Shown here in pieces: positions 5,851 to 10,346 of a stretch of 10,346 nucleotides of DNA. This DNA is from Lachnospiraceae bacterium (lineage in GTDB: Bacteria; Bacillota; Clostridia; Lachnospirales; Lachnospiraceae), in contig CAAGFJ010000046.1 of the NCBI GenBank assembly GCA_900769115.1, forward strand, positions 1 through 10,346. The letters are read 5' to 3'. The notes under the pieces are model-generated. The model did not search any database, was not told where the DNA came from, and saw only the letters and a list, made by a program, of their open reading frames with translations. The position numbers were made by a program, and so were the translations under genes. The first letter of the stretch is position 1; the number at the start of each line of letters is the position of its first letter.

Positions 5851-6528
5851 GTGTACCAAATTTTACTATTACAGGATGGTGATCCGGGTAATTGCCGACT
5901 CAAGGAATATTTGCAGTTGAGTGATTACTATGTGGATGAGAGGAGACTGAAGGATATAGGTAATCTTATGAAGACGATCTATACCAAAGATCTGGTTCTG
6001 CTTTATTGCAGTGATGCAACAGTATGTTTTCCTGTCTGTGAGAGACTGAGGAGTCTTACAGACATTCCCATCATTGTATTGACGGATAATGATGATGAAT
6101 GGACAAAGATAAAGATGTTCCAGCTTGGTGCGGATGATTATATTGTGAAGCCTTATCATAGCGGAGAACTTGTGGCACGTTTAAGAGCGCGGGTTGAACA
6201 GTATCAGCGGTTAACCCGGTCGTTTGGCTACGTCCGGGTGAAAGATCTTACTATTGCAATTATGAATCGCAAAGTTTATGTGAAGGATATAGAGGTTCCC
6301 ATGACGATTCGTGAGTTTGACATTTTGTCTTATCTGGCACAAAGACCGGATATAGTGGTGAGTAAGGAAGAGATCTTTTATGCTATGTGGCAGGAGAAAT
6401 ATATTGATACGGCATATAACAGTGTAGCATCTTATATTAAAAAGATTCGTAAGAAGATAGAACAGGAGCCGGGTGGGCATAAGTATATTGAAACCATCTG
6501 GGGTGTGGGATATCGGTTCAATACATAA
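5851..6528 (+). CDS. Orphan OmpR/PhoB-type response regulator lacking the phospho-acceptor Asp
   Basis: This 225-residue protein has an N-terminal receiver-like domain (about 1-118) and a C-terminal winged-helix DNA-binding domain (about 127-225, with TIREFDILSYLAQRPDIVVS, then SVASYIKKIRKKIE and TIWGVGYRF). The receiver keeps the switch Thr78 (IIVLTDND), Lys100 (DDYIVKPY) and the GADDY motif. The position normally read LVLLD reads LVLLY (Tyr52), so the phosphorylatable aspartate is missing. The acidic pair is also altered (LLLQDGDP). It therefore probably works without phosphorylation, by constitutive dimerisation, ligand binding or protein interaction. No histidine kinase is adjacent. The frame stays open upstream to a TTG at 5728, but that codon sits in the murA terminator T-run and the extra 41 residues do not look like a receiver. 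GTG 5851, 8 nt after AGAGGGG, gives the normal VYQILLLQDGD start. GTG 5842 is a less likely alternative. Confidence 0.88.
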   Translation: MYQILLLQDGDPGNCRLKEYLQLSDYYVDERRLKDIGNLMKTIYTKDLVLLYCSDATVCFPVCERLRSLTDIPIIVLTDNDDEWTKIKMFQLGADDYIVKPYHSGELVARLRARVEQYQRLTRSFGYVRVKDLTIAIMNRKVYVKDIEVPMTIREFDILSYLAQRPDIVVSKEEIFYAMWQEKYIDTAYNSVASYIKKIRKKIEQEPGGHKYIETIWGVGYRFNT

Positions 6529-6535
6529 TCGGTGG

Positions 6536-6564
6536 TTGCATTTTGCAAAATGGCACCTTATAAT
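6536..6564 (+). promoter_or_regulatory. Probable promoter for the pseudouridine synthase gene
   Basis: TTGCAT (6536-6541) and TATAAT (6559-6564) are separated by 17 nt, directly after the response-regulator stop codon. A partial imperfect hairpin (GGT...ACC with TTTTGCAAAA in the centre) overlaps the spacer. It lacks a T-run, so it is not called as a terminator. Confidence 0.6.
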
Positions 6565-6614
6565 CGAAGAGAGATAGATGATAACCTTGAATAAAGTGTA
6601 AGGAGGCTGTTTGT

Positions 6615-7316
6615 GTGAAGGTCGAGATCTTATATGAAGATGATGATATTTTAGTTTGTGTGAAGCCGGTTGGTATGCCTGTGCAGGGCGATAAGAGCAG
6701 GGATAAGGATCTGCTCACGTATCTGAAGCATTATATTTATGAAAAAGAAGAGATGGAGGAAGAACCATATTTGGCGATGGTACATAGATTAGACCGGCCG
6801 GTTGGTGGTGTTATGGTATTTGCAAAGAGTCAGGATGCGGCAGCGAATTTGTCAGACCAGGTACAGGATGGAACTATGGTGAAGTTCTATCAGGCAATTT
6901 TGACAGGAGAATTGCCGAACGAATCTGGTACATTAGAGGATTATCTGGTAAAGGATGGCAAGACGAATACAACCAAAGTGGTACAGAAGGGAACTAAGGG
7001 TGCTAAGAAGGCAATCCTGGATTATGAAGTATTAGATGTCTTTGAGACGGACAAAGGAATTCTTACTTATGTTCTGATTGAATTACTGACTGGCAGACAT
7101 CATCAGATCCGGGTGCAGATGGCGAACCGGGGAGCTGGTATATATGGGGATACAAAGTATAATCCGCAGTTTATGAAGACCAAGAGACAGTATCAGCAGA
7201 TTGCGTTATTTGCAACAAGATTAGAGTTTGAACATCCGTCAGGTGGGGAGCATATGGTGTTTAAATGCGAACCAGAGGGCGATGTATTTGACGTGATCGA
7301 GATGGAAGACTATTGA
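6615..7316 (+). CDS. RluA-family RNA pseudouridine synthase
   Basis: This 233-residue enzyme isomerises uridine to pseudouridine in rRNA or tRNA. The catalytic motif HRLDRPVGG is at residues 57-65 with Asp60 as nucleophile. It is preceded by the family-typical DDDILVCVKPVGMPVQ (9-24) and followed by KFYQAILTGEL (90-100) and LLTGRHHQIRVQMA near residue 160. There is no N-terminal S4 RNA-binding domain, so it is the short form seen in RluA/RluC-like paralogues, and its exact target uridine cannot be predicted. The start is GTG 6615, 8 nt after a perfect AGGAGG at 6601-6606. TTG 6612 is a less likely alternative. It has its own promoter and a strong terminator. Confidence 0.93.
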   Translation: MKVEILYEDDDILVCVKPVGMPVQGDKSRDKDLLTYLKHYIYEKEEMEEEPYLAMVHRLDRPVGGVMVFAKSQDAAANLSDQVQDGTMVKFYQAILTGELPNESGTLEDYLVKDGKTNTTKVVQKGTKGAKKAILDYEVLDVFETDKGILTYVLIELLTGRHHQIRVQMANRGAGIYGDTKYNPQFMKTKRQYQQIALFATRLEFEHPSGGEHMVFKCEPEGDVFDVIEMEDY

Positions 7317-7381
7317 TTCTGAAGCTGGAAGAGCAGATGAATCCCATTTCTGTCATTGAATGAATATAATATGGTCAGATC

Positions 7382-7415
7382 AGGGCAAGATATATCATAT
7401 ATCTTGTCCTTTTTT
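7382..7415 (+). terminator. Strong intrinsic terminator after the pseudouridine synthase gene
   Basis: AGGGCAAGATATA (7382-7394) pairs with TATATCTTGTCCT (7398-7410) over 13 bp with one G-U pair and a 3-nt loop. A T-run follows (7410-7415). It may act in both directions only weakly, since the opposite strand lacks a comparable T-run. Confidence 0.93.
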
Positions 7416-7464
7416 GTGCTATAGGAAAGTTTGGATTATAACGTAAAAATGCTCTGCTAAGGAT

Positions 7465-7513
7465 GCACGCCTTGCGGAGGGGAAGAGAATTGCTTCGCAA
7501 TTCCGCACGGTGC
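7465..7513. repeat. GC-rich hairpin element in an intergenic region
   Basis: The intergenic stretch 7317-7606 holds a terminator and this hairpin. GAATTGC (7487-7493) pairs with GCAATTC (7497-7503) over a TTC loop. Below it TGCG (7473-7476) pairs with CGCA (7504-7507), and GCAC (7465-7468) pairs with GTGC (7510-7513), with internal loops between. There is no T-run, and it lies about 90 nt before the next gene. It looks like a REP-like or small mobile palindromic element, and this is inference from form only. The remaining sequence up to 7606 shows only a GGGAGGGGG ribosome binding site and no clear promoter. Confidence 0.5.
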
Positions 7514-7606
7514 AAAAAGTTGCGGGCAAATCTTTATTCTATGATGAATCAGGGGCAGATCTGTGCTGGTGCACAATAATATAAGTTTTGGGAGGGGGAC
7601 ATACGA

Positions 7607-8668
7607 ATGTATCGAAAAATAGGAATCTATCTGGCAGTATTTCTTGGCGTGTATCTTGCCTTTCGCTTTCTGCTTCCGTTAGTGGTGCCATTTGTGATAG
7701 CAGGGGTGGTTGCGATCTTGTACTACCCATTTCTGCGGAAGCTGTTTCACGGAAGAGAGGTGTGGGAGGGTGGAAGAGGAAAGAAATGGTTGCTGGCAGG
7801 AGCGGTCATTGCATTGTATGTGGTTATCATAGCGTTGCTATGCTGGCTTGTGACATATCTTCTCAGTCAGGGCAGAAGTATAGTGTTAAATTATCCATTT
7901 TATGAGGCAAAGCTTTTGTGCCTGATGCGAAAATGCTGTTGCCAGGTGGATGAATGGTTCCGCATGACAAGAGGAAGCAGTTATGGTTATATCGTGCGTC
8001 AGTTACATGCTTATGCGAATGGCAATCTGTTACAAAGTGTAGAGACGGGTCTTGTATCAAAAGTGACCAGTGTATCAGTGCAGGCAGCGGGAGTGGTATT
8101 CGGAATCATATTTCAAATGGTGATCGTGGTGATCTCCACTTTTTTCCTGATCTTAGACTATGAGAAGATCCGGGAGGAAATGTTACAATCAGAGTTAGGA
8201 TGTAATGTGTGCCGCGTGATCACCACCTGCAAAAATACACTCAAAACATATGTTAAGGCACAGGGCTTGATCATGGTGTTAGATGCTATTGTGTGTACGG
8301 TTGCATTTTATGCGTCGGCGCAGCCGTATTTCCTATTGCTTGGGCCGTTGGTCGCCGTGGTGGATGCATTGCCGGTATTGGGTGCAGGAATTATTCTTCT
8401 TCCATATATGTTGTATCTGCTGTTATCCGGCTTCTTTGGAAAAGCCCTGATCATTGCACTGGCTTATGTCTGCTGCGTAATCATCCGTCAGATCACAGAA
8501 CCCAAAATGATCGGAAACCAGATTGGAATGCGGCCGATTTATACAATCATGAGTATGTATGTGGGATTTCGATTGTTTGGTGTTGCTGGTTTTCTGTTAG
8601 GTCCGGTTGGGGTACTGATTGTCCGGCAGGTGGCAGGAGTCTTTGTGAGGAAAGGTATATTTGTGTGA
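7607..8668 (+). CDS. AI-2E/YtvI-family polytopic membrane protein
   Basis: This 353-residue integral membrane protein has the AI-2E transporter (UPF0118) fold. Hydrophobic segments lie at about residues 5-27, 28-41, 61-86, 157-184, 218-236, 240-272, 279-295 and 312-343. The large soluble loop between the third and fourth (about 88-155) and the amphipathic region near 186-216 are typical. Family marks are DALPVLGAG (253-261), TEPKMIGNQIGMRP (297-310) and GVAGFLLGPVGVLIVRQV near the end. The length and the N-terminal tandem hydrophobic segments fit the YtvI branch known from spore-forming Firmicutes, but nothing here tests a sporulation role, and AI-2 export is not implied. ATG 7607 has a strong purine-rich ribosome binding site (GGGAGGGGG). 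The gene looks monocistronic, as proS downstream has its own promoter. Confidence 0.85.
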   Translation: MYRKIGIYLAVFLGVYLAFRFLLPLVVPFVIAGVVAILYYPFLRKLFHGREVWEGGRGKKWLLAGAVIALYVVIIALLCWLVTYLLSQGRSIVLNYPFYEAKLLCLMRKCCCQVDEWFRMTRGSSYGYIVRQLHAYANGNLLQSVETGLVSKVTSVSVQAAGVVFGIIFQMVIVVISTFFLILDYEKIREEMLQSELGCNVCRVITTCKNTLKTYVKAQGLIMVLDAIVCTVAFYASAQPYFLLLGPLVAVVDALPVLGAGIILLPYMLYLLLSGFFGKALIIALAYVCCVIIRQITEPKMIGNQIGMRPIYTIMSMYVGFRLFGVAGFLLGPVGVLIVRQVAGVFVRKGIFV

Positions 8669-8682
8669 ACCGCTTGTTTTGC

Positions 8683-8711
8683 TTGCAAATACGGCGCAAT
8701 CGGGCTATAAT
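8683..8711 (+). promoter_or_regulatory. Promoter for proS
   Basis: TTGCAA (8683-8688) and TATAAT (8706-8711) are separated by 17 nt. The leader to ATG 8750 is only about 30 nt, too short for a T-box riboswitch, so proS here does not appear to be T-box controlled. GAAGGAGAG at about 8736-8744 is the ribosome binding site. Confidence 0.75.
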
Positions 8712-8749
8712 GAGCGATAGCATATTAGAATATATGAAGGAGAGAGATC

Positions 8750-10183
8750 ATGGCAAACGATAAGAAGTTAGTAGAACAGATTACTTCCATGGAAGAAGAT
8801 TTTGCACAGTGGTATACGGATACCTGTGTGAAAGCGGATTTGATTGCATATACAAGTGTGAAAGGATGTATGGTGCTGAAACCAGCGGGTTATGCAATCT
8901 GGGAGTTGATTCAGAAACAGTTAGATGAGCGGTTTAAGGCAACGGGTGTTGAGAATGTATATTTACCAATTTTTATTCCAGAGAGCTTGTTGCAGAAAGA
9001 AAAGGATCATGTGGAAGGATTTGCACCAGAGGTTGCATGGGTAACGCATGGTGGTTTGAATCCGTTACAGGAGAGAATGTGTGTCAGACCAACTTCTGAG
9101 ACATTATTCTGTGATTTCTATAAGGATGATATTCAGTCTTATCGTGATCTGCCGAAAGTATACAATCAATGGTGCTCTGTTGTCCGTTGGGAGAAGGAGA
9201 CAAGACCATTTCTTCGTTCAAGAGAATTCTTATGGCAGGAAGGACATACAGCACATGCAACTGCAGAGGAAGCAGAAGAGAGAACGTTACAAATGTTGAA
9301 TCTGTATGCAGATTTCTGTGAAGATGTATTGGCAATGCCGGTTGTTCGTGGACGTAAGACAGAGAAAGAGAAGTTTGCCGGAGCAGAGGCAACTTATACG
9401 ATTGAAGCGCTAATGCATGATGGTAAGGCATTACAGTCTGGTACTAGCCATAACTTCGGAGATGGATTTGCAAAGGCATTTGGCATTCAGTATACAAGTA
9501 AGGATAACAAGTTAGAGTATGTGCATCAGACATCATGGGGAATGACAACCCGTTTGATCGGTGCGATCATTATGGTACATGGTGACAATTCCGGTCTGGT
9601 ATTACCACCTAAGGTTGCTCCGACACAGGTTATGATCGTTCCGATCATGCAGAAGAAGGAAGGAGTCTTAGAGAAGGCTGCTGAACTCAAAGAGAAGTTG
9701 TCTGCATATCGTGTGAAGGTAGATGATTCCGACAAGAATCCGGGCTGGAAGTTTGCGGAACAGGAGATGCGTGGTATTCCAATTCGTGTAGAGATTGGAC
9801 CAAGAGATATTGAGGCAAACAAGGCAATGTTAGTTCGCCGTGATAATGGCGAGAAGATTGAAGTATCTTTAGATGAGATTGATACAGTGGTTGGTGAATT
9901 ATTAGAGACAATTCAGAAGGATATGTACAACAAGGCATTGAAGCATAGAGATACTAATACACATACAGCAACAAGCTGGGATGAATTCACAGATATTATT
10001 GAGCATAAGCAGGGATTTATCAAAGCGATGTGGTGCGGAGAGACAGCATGTGAAGAAGCAATCAAGGATGAGACCGGTGCTTCTACCAGATGTATGCCGT
10101 TTGCACAGGAGCATTTGTCAGATGTTTGTGTTCATTGTGGTAAGCCAGCGAAGAAGATGGTCTACTTCGGACGTGCATACTAA
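8750..10183 (+). CDS. proS: Prolyl-tRNA synthetase, type 3 (archaeal/eukaryote-like)
   Basis: This 477-residue cytoplasmic class II aminoacyl-tRNA synthetase attaches proline to tRNA-Pro. The N-terminal half holds the catalytic core: FAQWYTDTCVKADLIAYTSV, the RPTSET motif, motif 2 in RWEKETRPFLRSREFLWQEG, and motif 3 in GMTTRLIGAIIMVHGD. An anticodon-binding domain follows (about 285-400, including RGIPIRVEIGPRDIE). The C-terminal domain is zinc-binding, with Cys 429, 434, 460 and 463 as likely ligands plus Cys448, ending in KKMVYFGRAY, the typical terminal Tyr of this type. It lacks the editing insertion of the long bacterial type-1 ProRS, so mischarged Ala-tRNA-Pro would need a separate trans-editing protein if it is cleared at all; none is in the window. 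Length is normal for type 3 (about 475-480). Confidence 0.97.
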   Translation: MANDKKLVEQITSMEEDFAQWYTDTCVKADLIAYTSVKGCMVLKPAGYAIWELIQKQLDERFKATGVENVYLPIFIPESLLQKEKDHVEGFAPEVAWVTHGGLNPLQERMCVRPTSETLFCDFYKDDIQSYRDLPKVYNQWCSVVRWEKETRPFLRSREFLWQEGHTAHATAEEAEERTLQMLNLYADFCEDVLAMPVVRGRKTEKEKFAGAEATYTIEALMHDGKALQSGTSHNFGDGFAKAFGIQYTSKDNKLEYVHQTSWGMTTRLIGAIIMVHGDNSGLVLPPKVAPTQVMIVPIMQKKEGVLEKAAELKEKLSAYRVKVDDSDKNPGWKFAEQEMRGIPIRVEIGPRDIEANKAMLVRRDNGEKIEVSLDEIDTVVGELLETIQKDMYNKALKHRDTNTHTATSWDEFTDIIEHKQGFIKAMWCGETACEEAIKDETGASTRCMPFAQEHLSDVCVHCGKPAKKMVYFGRAY

Positions 10184-10197
10184 TCAATCACCCTTGC

Positions 10198-10303
10198 ACA
10201 GTGTAAGTGAGGACGGACGCGCATGTCAGGAGTGTATGAGCCCGGCTTTGGGTGGTGTCATGTTGCCGCAGGCACACTTGCGTTACGGGCTCGCACGCAG
10301 CAG
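10198..10303 (-). repeat. GC-rich inverted repeat, right copy; candidate structured RNA
   Basis: Read on the - strand this matches the left element at 55-165. Exact blocks are CTCGCACGCAGCAG (10290-10303), GCAGGCAC (10268-10275), GGTGTCATG (10254-10262) and GCGCATG (10219-10225), plus ACAG[T/C]GTAAGT (10198-10208), all in the same order. The helix matching left 66-71/114-119 is here a perfect 7-bp pair (CGGGCTC 10286-10292 with GAGCCCG 10238-10244). Both arms carry one more base than in the left copy, a paired change. The element begins 15 nt after the proS stop and points toward proS. It may also help end proS transcription, since I see no ordinary terminator there. A weaker hairpin (CACTAAT...ATAAGTG, about 10305-10328) lies outside it, as in the left copy. 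Confidence 0.65.
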
Positions 10304-10317
10304 ACACTAATGCTCCT

Positions 10318-10346
10318 TATAATAAGTGAACTCACGTAAAAGAGGA
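10318..10346 (+). promoter_or_regulatory. Possible -10 box and ribosome binding site of a gene beyond the window
   Basis: TATAAT at 10318-10323 and the purine run AAAAGAGGA at the window edge could precede a + strand gene starting just past 10346. No good -35 box is placed upstream, and this sequence may instead belong to the repeat element's variable hairpin. Confidence 0.25.

Noticed and set aside
8668..8750. T-box riboswitch ahead of proS
   Set aside because: The gap is about 80 nt, the leader is about 30 nt, and there is no T-box sequence or antiterminator.

Overview
The window looks like core chromosome of a low-to-mid GC Gram-positive anaerobe of the class Clostridia, most likely family Lachnospiraceae. 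This is inferred from strong GGAGG-type ribosome binding sites, GTG starts, TATAAT promoters, a PyrI-dependent aspartate carbamoyltransferase, a short type-3 prolyl-tRNA synthetase with a C-terminal zinc domain, and a YtvI-like permease. All eight confident genes and the one small membrane-protein gene lie on the + strand. I see no insertion sequence, tRNA, rRNA, CRISPR array or phage gene.

Layout. Positions 1-204 hold a GC-rich structured repeat. It is followed by a MerR-type DNA-binding protein with a coiled-coil tail and no effector domain (205-924). A promoter and a hairpin-rich leader then precede an aspartate/ornithine carbamoyltransferase-family paralogue with altered substrate-site motifs (1102-2043), closed by a terminator. 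A triple tandem repeat of about 45 bp (2087-2220) separates it from a three-helix membrane protein (2252-2767), whose end overlaps pyrB (2751-3680). pyrI follows (3779-4210). Next come murA with its own extended -10 promoter and a strong terminator (4363-5664), an orphan OmpR-type response regulator lacking the phospho-acceptor aspartate (start re-assigned to GTG 5851), and an RluA-family pseudouridine synthase (6615-7316) ending in a very strong terminator. After a 290-bp intergenic stretch with a GC-rich hairpin come a YtvI/AI-2E family membrane protein (7607-8668) and proS (8750-10183).

How the genes relate. PyrB and PyrI form the aspartate carbamoyltransferase holoenzyme, the committed step of pyrimidine synthesis. 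MurA commits UDP-GlcNAc to peptidoglycan, RluA modifies RNA and ProS charges tRNA-Pro. The layout looks like adjacent short transcription units rather than one pathway, because most genes have their own promoter or terminator.

Most worth a second look: (1) two diverged copies of one roughly 110-bp GC-rich element, in opposite orientation at the two ends of the window, with compensatory changes in a helix that suggest a structured RNA family; (2) the carbamoyltransferase paralogue with STRTF, HPCQ, DTWVDM and HDMP in place of the usual OTCase motifs, next to true pyrBI; (3) the response regulator with Tyr at the phosphorylation site.
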